Notes: generated by a model from the sequence alone, not told the origin. Positions 23,918-33,402 are shown, counted from the stretch's first letter. The stretch is 64,000 bases of DNA from Streptomyces althioticus (GCA_014649355.1 BMSW01000016.1:62001-126000), one strand, 5' to 3'. A program made the numbers and translations.

Positions 23918-25072
23918 TCAGCCCAGGGGCAGTTCGACCCGCACCCGCCAGTCGCCGTCGCCGTCCGGTCCGGTGTGCGCCCGCCCGCCGAGCAGCGCCG
24001 CCCGCTCGCGTATCCCGCGCAGACCGCTGCCACGGCCCGGAGCGGGCCGGTCGTCCGGCAGCGGATTGCGCACGTCGAGGGTGAGCAGACCGTCCGCCGC
24101 CGCCACGCGGACCCGGGCGGGCACCGCGCCCGCGTGCCGCAGCACGTTGGTCAGCGCCTCCTGGAGGATGCGGTAGCCCTCGCGGGAGACGGGGCCCGGC
24201 AAGGTCTCCACCGGCCCGGTGACCTCGGCGTCGACCTCCGCGCCCGACGCGCGCGCGGACGCCAGCAGCCGGTCGGCGTCGGTGAGCGTCGGCCGGGCGC
24301 TCGCGGGCCGCTCCGACTCGCGGAGCACGCCGAGCACCCGCTCCAGGTCCTCCGGGGCGGCCCGGCCCGTCTCCTCGATGGCCGCGAGGGCGCGTTCGGT
24401 GAACTCCGGGCTGTTCGCCGCGCGGGCGGCGCCCGCCTGCACGACCGCCACGGTCAGCGCGTGACCGGTGGAGTCGTGCAGCTCGCGCGCGATCCGGGTG
24501 CGTTCGAGGAGCTGCTCGGTGCGCTCCTCCACGGCCGCGAGACGCTCGGCGACCGACGGGCCCAGCAACCGCCGCGCGACGGCGGTGAGGACCGCGCCGC
24601 CGCCGGCCACGAGCGCGTACAGCGCGACGAGCGGCAGCGGCGCCAGCAGGCCGAACGCCCAGTTCGGCGGGCCCGCGACCTGCGGCAGGTCCTCGGTCCT
24701 GTGCCCCGCCGTCCGCGCGGCCAGCGCGTACGCCACGACCGGCAGCCAGAGCATCGCGTACGCGACGACCCCGCCGAGCAGCGTGCGGAACTCCAGCCAC
24801 AGCACGGTCCGCCAGCGGTCCCGCCAGGCCGTGGCCGGACGCGTGGCGAAGTCCGGGTCCGCCTCGTCAGGGGTGAGCAGCAGCCTCGCCTGCATCACCT
24901 CGGCCTCCCGCACCCGCGGCAGCAGCCCCAGCGGCACCAGCACCAGCAGCGGGACCCACGGCAACGCCGGCTGGATCCACAGCCACACGCTGACCCCGGC
25001 CATCGGCACCCACATGTGCAACAGCCGGGTGTACGTCCTCCCGCGGACCAGCGGGCGCAGCAGCCGAACCAT
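23918..25072 (-). CDS. Sensor histidine kinase (HisKA_3 type)
   Basis: A 384-residue membrane kinase. Several hydrophobic segments occupy about residues 15-175. The phosphorylated histidine lies in I-A-R-E-L-H-D-S-T-G-H, the HisKA_3 signature, and the ATPase domain is near the C-terminus with E-A-L-T-N-V-L-R-H-A-G and G-S-G-L-R-G-I-R-E-R. ATG 25072 is used because upstream residues read as spacer sequence. It pairs with the response regulator 14 bp downstream and is divergent from an ABC exporter that it probably controls in response to an envelope or drug signal. Confidence 0.9.
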   Translation of the reverse strand: MVRLLRPLVRGRTYTRLLHMWVPMAGVSVWLWIQPALPWVPLLVLVPLGLLPRVREAEVMQARLLLTPDEADPDFATRPATAWRDRWRTVLWLEFRTLLGGVVAYAMLWLPVVAYALAARTAGHRTEDLPQVAGPPNWAFGLLAPLPLVALYALVAGGGAVLTAVARRLLGPSVAERLAAVEERTEQLLERTRIARELHDSTGHALTVAVVQAGAARAANSPEFTERALAAIEETGRAAPEDLERVLGVLRESERPASARPTLTDADRLLASARASGAEVDAEVTGPVETLPGPVSREGYRILQEALTNVLRHAGAVPARVRVAAADGLLTLDVRNPLPDDRPAPGRGSGLRGIRERAALLGGRAHTGPDGDGDWRVRVELPLG

Positions 25073-25179
25073 TCCGTCATCCTGACACCTGGCGCCGACA
25101 ACGGGTTCCCCCGCACGGGGGAGACGATCTCCACCCACGGGGGAGGCCCCGCACGGGGCCGGTCCACCACGCTGATGCC

Positions 25180-26100
25180 ATGACCAGCATCGACGTCCGC
25201 GACCTCACCAAGGAGTACGGCACCCGACGAGCCGTCGACGACCTCACCTTCACCGTGCCGCCCGGCCGCGTCACCGGCTTCCTCGGCCCCAACGGCGCCG
25301 GCAAGTCCACCACCCTGCGCCTGGTGCTCGGCCTGGACCACCCCACCTCCGGCTCGGCCGGCCTCGGCGGCCGGCCGTACGCGTCCCTGCGCGAACCCTT
25401 GCGCACCGTGGGCGCGTTGCTCGATCCCGGCGCCGCGCTCGGCTCCCGCACCGGCCGCGACCATCTGCGCATCCTGGCGGCCACGCACCGCATCCCGGAC
25501 CGCCGGGTGGACGAGGTGCTGGAGGAGACCGGGCTGGCCCCCGCGGCCCGCCGCCGGGTGCGGACGTACTCGCTCGGCATGCGGCAACGGCTCGGCATCG
25601 CGGCAGCGCTGCTCGGCGACCCGGAGGTGGTGATGCTCGACGAGCCGTCCAACGGCCTCGACCCCGAGGGCATCGTGTGGATCCGCGGCCTGCTGCGGCG
25701 GCTCGCGGACGAGGGGCGGACCGTGCTGGTGTCCAGTCATCTGATGAACGAGACCGCCTCGTTCGCCGACCACCTGGTCGTCCTCGGCCGCGGCCGGCTG
25801 CTGGCCGACACCCCGCTGCGGGAGTTCATCGACGCGCGCGTACGGCCCGCCGTCCGGGTGCGCACCTCCGCCCCGGACGCGCTGGAGAACGCCCTGGCCC
25901 GGCACGGCCACCAGGCGGTACGCCATCCCGACGGCCACTGGACCGTGCCCGACGCGCGCGTGGACGACGTCGGGCGCCTCGCCTCCGCCGCGGGGGTGCC
26001 GCTCCTCGAACTCACCGCGGACGAGGGCACCCTGGAGCAGGCCTACCTGGACCTGACCGCCGCCGAGACCGAGTTCGCCACCCAGCCCCAGGAGGTCTGA
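25180..26100 (+). CDS. ABC transporter ATP-binding protein (ABC-2 exporter)
   Basis: A 306-residue ATPase with Walker A G-P-N-G-A-G-K-S-T-T, the signature Y-S-L-G-M-R-Q-R-L-G, Walker B V-V-M-L-D-E-P-S-N-G-L-D-P-E-G and the H-loop S-S-H-L-M. Such drug/bacitracin-type ATPases energise one small permease; the permease gene follows after 2 bp. The pair is divergent from a NarL-type two-component system, consistent with induced efflux or envelope defence. The ATG at 25180 is the natural start, about 110 bp from the kinase start. Confidence 0.93.
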   Translation: MTSIDVRDLTKEYGTRRAVDDLTFTVPPGRVTGFLGPNGAGKSTTLRLVLGLDHPTSGSAGLGGRPYASLREPLRTVGALLDPGAALGSRTGRDHLRILAATHRIPDRRVDEVLEETGLAPAARRRVRTYSLGMRQRLGIAAALLGDPEVVMLDEPSNGLDPEGIVWIRGLLRRLADEGRTVLVSSHLMNETASFADHLVVLGRGRLLADTPLREFIDARVRPAVRVRTSAPDALENALARHGHQAVRHPDGHWTVPDARVDDVGRLASAAGVPLLELTADEGTLEQAYLDLTAAETEFATQPQEV

Positions 26101-26102
26101 CC

Positions 26103-26828
26103 GTGCCGTTCGCCCCCGTGTTCCGCTCCGAGTGGCTGAAGATCCGCACCGTCCGCTCGCTGCTCGCCACCCTGCTCGTGCTGTTCGCGGTGACCACCGC
26201 GTTCTCCGCGCTCGCCACCCAGGACCCCGAGGACCAGGGCGCCGACCCGCTGTTCGCGGCCCTGTCCGGCACCGCGCTCGGCCAGATCGCCGCCCTCACC
26301 TTCGGCTCCCTGGCCGTGTCCGCCGAGTACCGCGAGGGCGCCGCCGTACGGCTGTCGCTGACGGCGGTCCCGCGTCGCGGGCTGTGGTTCGCCGCCAAGG
26401 CGGCCGCGATCGCCGCCGTCGTGTCCGTCGTGGCCCTGGTGACGTCCCTGGCGGCGTTCCTCGCCGGGCTGGCCGGGCTCGGCGACGCGGCGGACGGCCT
26501 GACCACCGCCGACCAGGTCCGCGGTGTGGCCGGCGGAGCCGTCTACCTCACGCTCATGGCGTTGTTCGCGGCCGGGCTGGCGACGCTGCTGCGCAGCGGG
26601 GTGGCCACCCTGTCGGTGCTGATCCCGTTCGTCCTGATCGTGTCGTTCGTCATCGGTGACGCGCTCGGGGCGGTCGCCGACTTCCTCCCGGACCGCGCGG
26701 GGCAGGCGGTGCTGCGCAGCGTGCCCGAGGGAACGCTCGGCCCGTGGACGGGACTTGCCGTCACCGCGTGCTGGACGGCTGCGGCCCTGCTGGCCGGTGC
26801 GTGGCGGCTGCGCCGTCAGGACGCCTGA
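26103..26828 (+). CDS. ABC-2-type permease
   Basis: A 241-residue integral membrane protein starting R-S-E-W-L-K-I-R-T-V-R-S, the usual cytoplasmic entry of ABC-2 permeases. About six hydrophobic spans follow (near residues 17-37, 60-78, 95-120, 145-165, 172-192 and 215-235). The GTG start lies 2 bp after the ATPase stop, so translation is coupled. With the ATPase it should form a homodimeric-type exporter; the substrate is unknown. Confidence 0.88.
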   Translation: MPFAPVFRSEWLKIRTVRSLLATLLVLFAVTTAFSALATQDPEDQGADPLFAALSGTALGQIAALTFGSLAVSAEYREGAAVRLSLTAVPRRGLWFAAKAAAIAAVVSVVALVTSLAAFLAGLAGLGDAADGLTTADQVRGVAGGAVYLTLMALFAAGLATLLRSGVATLSVLIPFVLIVSFVIGDALGAVADFLPDRAGQAVLRSVPEGTLGPWTGLAVTACWTAAALLAGAWRLRRQDA

Positions 26829-26883
26829 GGAGTTGCCGGTTGACCCGCCGCCAACTGTCAGTGGCGGCGGGTTTACTGGAGCC

Positions 26884-27321
26884 ATGAACCTCGCCCGGCA
26901 CATCGCCCTCATCGACGAGCTGTGCTTCCGGCCCTTCCCGGCGGAGCACGGTCCGTCGGACGTCGGCTTCTCGGGACCGGGCCACCATGTCGCCGTGCTG
27001 GAGACCGGCGACCGCCCGGACCTCGACCCGGCGGGCCGGGCGGTGACGGTGGACCAGTTCGAGAAGGACCGCGACGCGGTGTACGAACTGCTCGCCTCCC
27101 GCTGGGGCGACACCGATCCGTACAACTTGCGGACGGTGCAGCTGCGCACGGAGCAGGAGGACATACCCGAGCCGTGGGGCCGGCTGAGTCACCACGCGGG
27201 CGTGGCCTGGCTGTGGGAGGTGCGGGGGACCGGCCGCTGGGTCGCGGTCGCGCTGGCCGACCGGGAGCCGAGCGGCCCCGTGCAGCTCCTGGCCGTGGTC
27301 ACGGAGACGGCGCCGCCCTAG
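26884..27321 (+). CDS. Conserved-looking hypothetical protein
   Basis: I do not recognise the family. This 145-residue soluble protein is acidic and tryptophan-containing (L-L-A-S-R-W-G-D-T-D-P, then A-W-L-W-E-V-R-G-T-G-R-W-V-A-V-A), with alternating beta-strand-like segments in the C-terminal half. There is no signal peptide. A TTTACT box 6 nt before the ATG suggests a leaderless message. It follows the exporter genes after 55 bp but is likely separate. The compact alpha/beta design resembles small immunity or SMI1-like proteins, without a motif to prove it. Confidence 0.7.
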   Translation: MNLARHIALIDELCFRPFPAEHGPSDVGFSGPGHHVAVLETGDRPDLDPAGRAVTVDQFEKDRDAVYELLASRWGDTDPYNLRTVQLRTEQEDIPEPWGRLSHHAGVAWLWEVRGTGRWVAVALADREPSGPVQLLAVVTETAPP

Positions 27322-27345
27322 AAGGCACCGCCCCTCAGGGACGCG

Positions 27346-27846
27346 TCACTCCTGCTCCGCCGCCTCCCGCAGCCGCGCGAACTCCTCGGCGAGCGCCGCC
27401 GGCGTCCAGTGCGCGTTCAGGCCGCTGGGATTGGGCAGCACCCACACCCGTGACTCGCCGATCGTCCTCACCTGCGGCCCCACCTTGGCCGCATGGTCGT
27501 CGAACGCCGCGCGGTAGGCGGTCACGCCGAGCACGGCCAGCCAGCGCGGACGCAGCCGGCCCACCTTCACGGCGAGCTCCCGCCCGCCCTCCCGGTACTC
27601 CTCGGCGCTCAGCTCGTCGGCCCGCGCGGTCGCCCGCGCCACCACGTTGGTGATGCCCAGCCCGTACGTCAGCAGCTCCCGCTGCTCCGACGGCGGCAGC
27701 AGCCGCGGGGTGAAACCGGAGCGGTGCAGCGCGGGCCAGAAGCGGTTCCCCGGGCGGGCGAAGTGATGGCCGGTCGCGGCCGTCATCAACCCCGGGTTGA
27801 TGCCGCAGAACAGCACCCGCAGACCGTCCGCGACCACGTCCGGCAC
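27346..27846 (-). CDS. mug: G/U (T) mismatch-specific uracil-DNA glycosylase Mug
   Basis: A 166-residue family-2 uracil-DNA glycosylase that removes uracil or thymine mispaired with guanine. The active-site motif V-L-F-C-G-I-N-P-G-L is present, as are the H-F-A-R-P-G-N-R-F-W segment and the DNA-intercalating loop N-P-S-G-L-N-A-H-W. GTG 27846 matches the start region of E. coli Mug. The frame stays open upstream, and a further 16 codons from a CTG at 27894 would give T-Q-E-E-L-E-A-A-R-D-R-L, a segment I recall from other Streptomyces Mug proteins; that CTG would overlap the purB stop as CTGA. Translation is probably coupled to purB. Confidence 0.88.
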   Translation of the reverse strand: MPDVVADGLRVLFCGINPGLMTAATGHHFARPGNRFWPALHRSGFTPRLLPPSEQRELLTYGLGITNVVARATARADELSAEEYREGGRELAVKVGRLRPRWLAVLGVTAYRAAFDDHAAKVGPQVRTIGESRVWVLPNPSGLNAHWTPAALAEEFARLREAAEQE

Positions 27847-27890
27847 CAGACGGTCGCGGGCGGCCTCGAGTTCCTCCTGGGTGAAGCGCC

Positions 27891-29333
27891 TCAGAGGATC
27901 GCCCCAGGGGTGTAACCGGCGGCCTCCGGGTGCTGCTTCACGATGGCGTCGATCCGGGCGACCACGGTGGCGACCTGGTCGCTCGCGGCGCCGGTGAAGG
28001 ACAGCTTGTCCGCCATCAGCGCCTCCAACTCGGTGCGGTCCAGCGGCAGCCGCTCGTCGTCGGCGAGCTTGTCGAGCAGGTCGTTGCGCTCGGCGCCCTG
28101 CTCGCGCATCGCCAGGGCCGTGGCTACGGCGTTCTCCTTGATCGCCTCGTGGGCGACCTCACGGCCGACGCCCGCGCGGACCGCGCCCATCAGCACCTTC
28201 GTGGTGGCGAGGAACGGCAGGTAGCGGTCCAGCTCCCGGGCCACGACGGCCGGGAAGGCGCCGAACTCGTCGAGCACGGTCAGGAACGTCTCCAGCAGGC
28301 CGTCGAGCGCGAAGAACGCGTCCGGCAGCGCGACCCGGCGTACCACCGAGCAGGACACGTCGCCCTCGTTCCACTGGTCGCCGGCCAGCTCGCCGGTCAT
28401 CGAGGCGTAGCCGCGCAGGATGACCATCAGGCCGTTGACGCGCTCGCAGGAGCGGGTGTTCATCTTGTGCGGCATCGCGGACGAGCCGACCTGGCCCGGC
28501 TTGAAGCCCTCGGTGACCAGCTCGTGCCCGGCCATCAGCCGGATCGTCTTCGCCAGCGACGACGGCGCGGCGGCGAGCTGCACCAGCGCGGTGACGACCT
28601 CGTAGTCGAGGGAGCGCGGGTAGACCTGGCCGACGGAGGTGAACGCCTGGGAGAAGCCCAGGTGGCCGGCGATCCGGTTCTCCAGCTCGGCCAGCTTGGC
28701 GGCGTCCCCGCCGAGCAGGTCGAGCATGTCCTGCGCGGTGCCGACCGGGCCCTTGATGCCGCGCAGCGGGTAACGGCCCAGCAGCTCCTCCAGCCGCCCG
28801 TGGGCCACCAGCAGCTCGTCGGCGGCGGTCGCGAAGCGCTTGCCCAGGGTGGTGGCCTGCGCGGCCACGTTGTGCGAGCGGCCGGCCATGACCAGCTCGC
28901 CGTACTCCCCGGCCAGCTTGCCGAGGCGGGCCAGCACGGCCACGGAGCGGTCGCGCATCAGCTCCAGCGAGAGCCGGATCTGCAGCTGCTCGACGTTCTC
29001 GGTGAGGTCGCGGGAGGTCATGCCCTTGTGCACGTGCTCGTGCCCGGCGAGGTCGTTGAACTCCTCGATCCGCGCCTTCACGTCGTGGCGGGTGACCTTC
29101 TCACGCTCGGCGATCGAGGCGAGGTCGACGGTGTCGAGGACCCGCTCGTAGTCGGCGATCGCCGACTCGGGCACCTCGATCCCGAGGTCCTTCTGGGCCT
29201 TCAGCACGGCGAGCCAGAGCTGCCGCTCGAGCCTCACCTTCTGCTCGGGCGACCAGAGCGTGGCGAGCTCGGCGGAGGCGTAGCGTCCGGCGAGGACGTT
29301 CGGGATACGGGGCTTGGCGGGCGCAGCAGTCAC
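27891..29333 (-). CDS. purB: Adenylosuccinate lyase
   Basis: A 480-residue member of the fumarase/aspartase superfamily that acts twice in purine synthesis, releasing fumarate from SAICAR and from adenylosuccinate. The signature loop G-S-S-A-M-P-H-K-M-N and the catalytic histidine regions (M-A-G-R-S-H and H-K-G-M-T-S-R-D) are intact. GTG 29333 has no ribosome-binding site but a TAGACT box 9 nt upstream, suggesting a leaderless mRNA. The mug gene begins at or just after its stop. The length fits the actinobacterial form of the enzyme. Confidence 0.95.
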   Translation of the reverse strand: MTAAPAKPRIPNVLAGRYASAELATLWSPEQKVRLERQLWLAVLKAQKDLGIEVPESAIADYERVLDTVDLASIAEREKVTRHDVKARIEEFNDLAGHEHVHKGMTSRDLTENVEQLQIRLSLELMRDRSVAVLARLGKLAGEYGELVMAGRSHNVAAQATTLGKRFATAADELLVAHGRLEELLGRYPLRGIKGPVGTAQDMLDLLGGDAAKLAELENRIAGHLGFSQAFTSVGQVYPRSLDYEVVTALVQLAAAPSSLAKTIRLMAGHELVTEGFKPGQVGSSAMPHKMNTRSCERVNGLMVILRGYASMTGELAGDQWNEGDVSCSVVRRVALPDAFFALDGLLETFLTVLDEFGAFPAVVARELDRYLPFLATTKVLMGAVRAGVGREVAHEAIKENAVATALAMREQGAERNDLLDKLADDERLPLDRTELEALMADKLSFTGAASDQVATVVARIDAIVKQHPEAAGYTPGAIL

Positions 29334-29406
29334 GTACAGGGAGTCTACTGGCGATTCGTGCAGGCCCGCGCCACGGAGTGGCCTGGAGGAACGTACGAAA
29401 GGGCCG

Positions 29407-30198
29407 CTACGCCGTCTCGTACGGCAGCAGCTCGGGGCGCTTGGGCGGCAGGCCGTCCCCGGACGAGCGGCCGGTGAGCCGGCGGCCGATCCACGGCAGC
29501 AGGTGCCGGCGCGCGAACCGCACGTCCTCGACCCGGCGCGCCACCCAGTGCGGCGGCAGCGTCGCATCCGGGGGCAGGTGCCACTCCGGGTCCTCCGCCG
29601 GGTAGCCGAGCGTCTGCCACACCGCCTCCGCGACCCTGCGGTGCCCCTCGCCGGTGAGGTGCAGCCGGTCCACGTCCCACAGCCGCGGGTCGCCGAGCGC
29701 GGGCGCCCCGTACAGGTCGACCACCACCGCGCCGTGCCGGTCGGCGAGCTCGTCGACGACCTCGAACAGCGCCTCCATGCGGGGGCGGAAGCGCTCCAGC
29801 ACGGGTCCCTGGCGGCCCGGGCTGCGCATCAGCACGAGCTGCTCGCAGTGCGGGGACAGCCGCTCCACGGCCTCGGTGAGCAGGTCCCGCACCCGGACCA
29901 TGTCGCACTTGGGGCGCAACGTGTCGTTGAGACCGCCGACCAGGGTGATCACGTCGGCGCCCATGGCCGCCGCGCGGTCGACCTGCTCGTCGACGATCTG
30001 CTGGATCAGCTTGCCGCGCACCGCGAGGTTGGCGTACCGGAAGCCGGGCGTGACCGCGGCCATCCGGGCCGCGAGCAGGTCGGCCCAGCCGCGGTAGGTG
30101 CCGTCGGGCAGCAGGTCCGACATGCCTTCGGTGAAGGAGTCGCCCAGGGCCACGAGGCTGGCGTGGGCGGGGGTGCTGGGAGCGGGGTTCGTCTGCAT
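29407..30198 (-). CDS. SGNH/GDSL-family hydrolase
   Basis: A 263-residue esterase-like protein with all four SGNH blocks: the serine in V-A-L-G-D-S-F-T-E-G, the glycine of block II in the V-R-G-K region, the asparagine of block III in G-G-L-N-D, and D-R-L-H-L as the Asp-His block V. No signal peptide or membrane span is evident, so it is likely cytoplasmic. Substrates in the family include acyl esters, lysophospholipids and acetylated sugars. ATG 30198 places the first block about 20 residues in; the ribosome-binding site is weak. Confidence 0.87.
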   Translation of the reverse strand: MQTNPAPSTPAHASLVALGDSFTEGMSDLLPDGTYRGWADLLAARMAAVTPGFRYANLAVRGKLIQQIVDEQVDRAAAMGADVITLVGGLNDTLRPKCDMVRVRDLLTEAVERLSPHCEQLVLMRSPGRQGPVLERFRPRMEALFEVVDELADRHGAVVVDLYGAPALGDPRLWDVDRLHLTGEGHRRVAEAVWQTLGYPAEDPEWHLPPDATLPPHWVARRVEDVRFARRHLLPWIGRRLTGRSSGDGLPPKRPELLPYETA

Positions 30199-30268
30199 GG
30201 CGACAGAAATGGTAGCCCCTGGCACATACCCGCCGGTCGGTCACCTTCCCCCGGGCGGCCGGAGCCGG

Positions 30269-31282
30269 TCAGGCGCGCTGTCCGAACAGCTCCCGCAGCA
30301 CGTCCTCCATCGTCACCAGCCCCGCCATCCGCCCGTCCGCGCCGAGCACGGCCGCCAGATGCGTGCGGCTGCGCCGCATCGCGGTGAGCACGTCGTCCAG
30401 CGGCGTGCTCTCCCTCACCCGCGCGATCGACCGCATGTCCCGCAGCCGGAACGGCATGTCCCGCGGCGAGGCGTCCAGGGCGTCCTTGACGTGCAGATAG
30501 CCGACGATCCGCCGCTGCTCGTCCACCACGGGGAACCGCGAGAAGCCGGACGCCGCCGACAACCCCTCCAGCTCCTCCGGCGTGACGCCCACGCGCGCGT
30601 AGACCACCCGTTCCAGCGGCAGCACCACGTCCCGCACCGGACGCCGGCCCAGCTCCAGCGCGTCGTTCAGCCGCTCGCGGGCCCGGTCGTCGATCAGGCC
30701 CGCCTCACCGGAGTCCTTCACGATCTGCGCCAGCTCGGCGTCCGAGAACGACGCGGCCACCTCGTCGCGCGTCTCCACCCGCAGCAGCTTCAGCAGCGTG
30801 TTCGCGAAGGCGTTGACGGTGAAGATCACCGGGCGCAGCGCACGGGACAGCGCCACCAGCGGCGGACCCAGCAGCAGCGCGCTGCGCACCGGCTCGGCGA
30901 GCGCGATGTTCTTCGGCACCATCTCGCCCAGCAGCATGTGCAGATACGTGGCCAGGGTCAGCGCGATCACGAAGGACACCGCGTGCCCGGCGCCCTCCGG
31001 GACGCCCACCGCGTGGAACACCGGTTCCAGCAGATGCGCGATGGCCGGCTCGGCGACGATGCCGAGGATCAGGGTGCACAGCGTGATCCCCAGCTGTGCC
31101 GCCGCCAGCAGCGCCGACACGTGCTCGAGCCCCCACAGCACCCGCTTCGCGCGCCGGTCGCCCTCGTCCGCGTACGGCTCGATCTGGCTGCGGCGCACCG
31201 AGATCAGGGCGAACTCCGCGCCGACGAAGAAGGCGTTGGCGACCAGGGTGGCCAGGCCGATCAGCAGCTGCACGGCGATCAT
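30269..31282 (-). CDS. CNNM/CorC-like membrane protein (DUF21 plus CBS pair), short form
   Basis: A 337-residue protein of the group often annotated as hemolysin-like. The DUF21 transmembrane domain covers about residues 1-180 (L-L-G-E-M-V-P-K-N-I is the conserved block) and a CBS pair about 205-330 (S-G-F-S-R-F-P-V-V and V-T-M-E-D-V-L-R-E-L). Unlike its upstream neighbour it lacks the C-terminal CorC_HlyC domain. Related proteins are implicated in magnesium or cobalt efflux. Its ATG overlaps the stop of the upstream paralogue as ATGA, so the two are made together and may form a heteromer. Confidence 0.88.
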   Translation of the reverse strand: MIAVQLLIGLATLVANAFFVGAEFALISVRRSQIEPYADEGDRRAKRVLWGLEHVSALLAAAQLGITLCTLILGIVAEPAIAHLLEPVFHAVGVPEGAGHAVSFVIALTLATYLHMLLGEMVPKNIALAEPVRSALLLGPPLVALSRALRPVIFTVNAFANTLLKLLRVETRDEVAASFSDAELAQIVKDSGEAGLIDDRARERLNDALELGRRPVRDVVLPLERVVYARVGVTPEELEGLSAASGFSRFPVVDEQRRIVGYLHVKDALDASPRDMPFRLRDMRSIARVRESTPLDDVLTAMRRSRTHLAAVLGADGRMAGLVTMEDVLRELFGQRA

Positions 31283-32652
31283 CGGCGGGCCCCCGGGTCG
31301 TCATGGGTGTCTGCGGACGCGGTCCGGTCGTCGTCCGGCTTCTCGTCGTCGAGGGGCGCCCGCATCAGCACGCGTGCCGCGCGGCGGCCCGAGGCGTCGG
31401 CGACCTCCAGATGCCAGCCCGCCACCTCGACGGAGTCCCCGTTCTCCGGTATGCGGCCCAGCTCGGCGGCCACCAGCCCGGCCAGCGTCTCGTACGGGCC
31501 CTCCGGGGCGCGCAGCCCCACCCGGGCCAGCTGGTCCAGGCGTGCGGAGCCGTCGGCGGAGAAGAGCTCGTGGCCCGCCTCGTCGGTGCCGGCCTGCGCC
31601 AGGTCGGGCGTCTCGTGCGGGTCGTGCTCGTCGCGGACCTCGCCGACGACCTCCTCCACGATGTCCTCCAGGGTGGCCACGCCCGCCGTGCCGCCGTACT
31701 CGTCGATGACCACAGCCATGGTGCGGCGGCCGGACAGCCGGTCGAGCAGCCGGTCCACGGTGAGCGAGCCGGGCACCAGAAGCGGTTCGCGCATCAGCTC
31801 CGACACGGGCACCTCGGTACGGCGTTCGGCGGGCAGCGCGAGCACGTCCTTCACGTGCGCCGTGCCGACGACCCGGTCCAGCGTCTCGCGGTACACGGGG
31901 AACCGGGACAGCCCGGTCGCCCGGGTCACGTTGGCCACGTCCTCGCAGGTCGCGCTCTCCTCCAGGGCGATGACCTGCACGCGGGGCGTCATCACGTTCT
32001 CCGCCGTGAGGTCGGCGAGGTTCAGCGTGCGGACGAACAGCTCGGCGGTGTCCGGCTCCAGGGCGCCCTTCTTGGCGGAGTGCCGGGCCAGCGCGGCCAG
32101 CTCCTGGGGGCTGCGCGCGGACTCCAGCTCCTCGGCCGGCTCCAGCCCGATCCGGCGCACCATCCGGTTGGCCGAGTTGTTCAGATGGGTGATGAACGGG
32201 CGGAACGCGGCGCTGAACCAGCGCTGCGCGTTGCCCACCCGCTTCGCGACCGCGAGCGGCGAGGAGATCGCCCAGTTCTTCGGCACCAGCTCGCCGACCA
32301 CCATCAGGAACACCGTCGACAGGCCGGTGCCGATCACCAGCGCCAGCGAGCGGGCCAGCGACTCGGAGGCGCCGAGGTCCCGCAGCGGGCCTCCGATCAG
32401 CGCGGCGATCGACGGCTCGGACAGCATGCCGACCACCAGATTGGTGACGGTGATGCCGAGCTGGGCCCCGGAGAGCTGGAAGGTCAGGCTGCGGACGGCC
32501 TTGAGCGCGCCGGCGGCGCCCCGCTCGCCGCGCTCCACCGCCCGCTCCAGCTCGGCCCGCTCGACCGTGGTGAGGGAGAACTCGGCCGCCACGAACGCCC
32601 CGCACAGGAGCGACAGCGCGATCGCCGCCAGCAGCAGGAGCACTTCGGTCAT
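31279..32652 (-). CDS. CNNM/CorC-like membrane protein, full-length form
   Basis: A 457-residue protein with DUF21 membrane domain (about 1-190; V-V-G-E-L-V-P-K-N-W), CBS pair (about 215-335; A-T-G-L-S-R-F-P-V-Y and G-V-A-T-L-E-D-I-V-E-E-V) and a C-terminal CorC_HlyC domain (about 350-430; E-G-P-Y-E-T-L-A-G-L-V). Family members export or gate Mg2+/Co2+ and bind ATP or Mg at the CBS pair. GGAGGTGA precedes ATG 32652. The stop overlaps the start of a shorter paralogue (ATGA). Confidence 0.9.
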   Translation of the reverse strand: MTEVLLLLAAIALSLLCGAFVAAEFSLTTVERAELERAVERGERGAAGALKAVRSLTFQLSGAQLGITVTNLVVGMLSEPSIAALIGGPLRDLGASESLARSLALVIGTGLSTVFLMVVGELVPKNWAISSPLAVAKRVGNAQRWFSAAFRPFITHLNNSANRMVRRIGLEPAEELESARSPQELAALARHSAKKGALEPDTAELFVRTLNLADLTAENVMTPRVQVIALEESATCEDVANVTRATGLSRFPVYRETLDRVVGTAHVKDVLALPAERRTEVPVSELMREPLLVPGSLTVDRLLDRLSGRRTMAVVIDEYGGTAGVATLEDIVEEVVGEVRDEHDPHETPDLAQAGTDEAGHELFSADGSARLDQLARVGLRAPEGPYETLAGLVAAELGRIPENGDSVEVAGWHLEVADASGRRAARVLMRAPLDDEKPDDDRTASADTHDDPGARR

Positions 32653-32809
32653 CGGGTCACCTCCGTCCCATCGTCGGACAGGACGGAGTCGGACGCGCGG
32701 TGTCGGCGGCAACCGGAGGCGGGCCCACGAGCGGTGACACGACCTTTCACGGAGGACCGGACGGCCCTCACCGGGAGGAGGAGGGACAGGGAGGCCGGCG
32801 GGCCGTGGA

Positions 32810-33247
32810 TCACCCGGTGAGGGGCTTCACCCAGCGCCGCCAGCGTTCCTCCGGCGCATACCCCGCCGCGCCCCACGCATGATGGGCGGTCTCGTTGCGC
32901 TGCAGCACCATCGCGTCGGCCCGGCGCCCGCCGAGCGCCGCGAACCGCTCCTCCGCGGCGGCCAGCAGCGCCGTGGCGACGCCCTGGCGGCGGTGGTCCG
33001 GGTGCACCGCCAGCCGGTACAGATGGCACCGCCAGCCGTCGAAGCCCGCGATCACCGTGCCGACCAGCTCCCCGTCCCGCTCGGCGAGGATCAGGGACTC
33101 CGGGTCGCGGACGACCAGCCGCTCCACGCCGCTGCGGTCGTCGCTGATGCTGGTGCCCTCGGCGGCCGTCTTCCAGAAGGCCAGCACGGCGTCGAGGTCG
33201 TCGGGGCCGGCGGCCCGGATCCGCGGTGCGCTCGTAGGTTCACTCAT
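32810..33247 (-). CDS. GNAT-family N-acetyltransferase
   Basis: A 145-residue single GNAT domain. The acetyl-CoA loop R-L-A-V-H-P-D-H-R-R-Q-G-V-A-T-A-L-L is intact, followed by the beta-5/6 region R-N-E-T-A-H-H-A-W-G-A-A-G-Y. It resembles small RimI-like or antibiotic-type acetyltransferases; the acceptor is unknown. The ATG at 33247 gives a complete fold. It lies 157 bp upstream of the CBS-domain operon on the same strand and divergent from the toxin-antitoxin pair. Confidence 0.87.
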   Translation of the reverse strand: MSEPTSAPRIRAAGPDDLDAVLAFWKTAAEGTSISDDRSGVERLVVRDPESLILAERDGELVGTVIAGFDGWRCHLYRLAVHPDHRRQGVATALLAAAEERFAALGGRRADAMVLQRNETAHHAWGAAGYAPEERWRRWVKPLTG

Positions 33248-33402
33248 GCGGCCGATCCCAGCAGGGTCGCGGCGGGATGATCACGGAATTCCACCATGCG
33301 GACCGGTGGTGGGCAGGCCGGCTCACGTGCCGTACGACCAGCCCCACGCCCTCGGTGTCTCGCACCCGTTCGGGGGACACATGAGGTCACGCGCCCGTGC
33401 CC

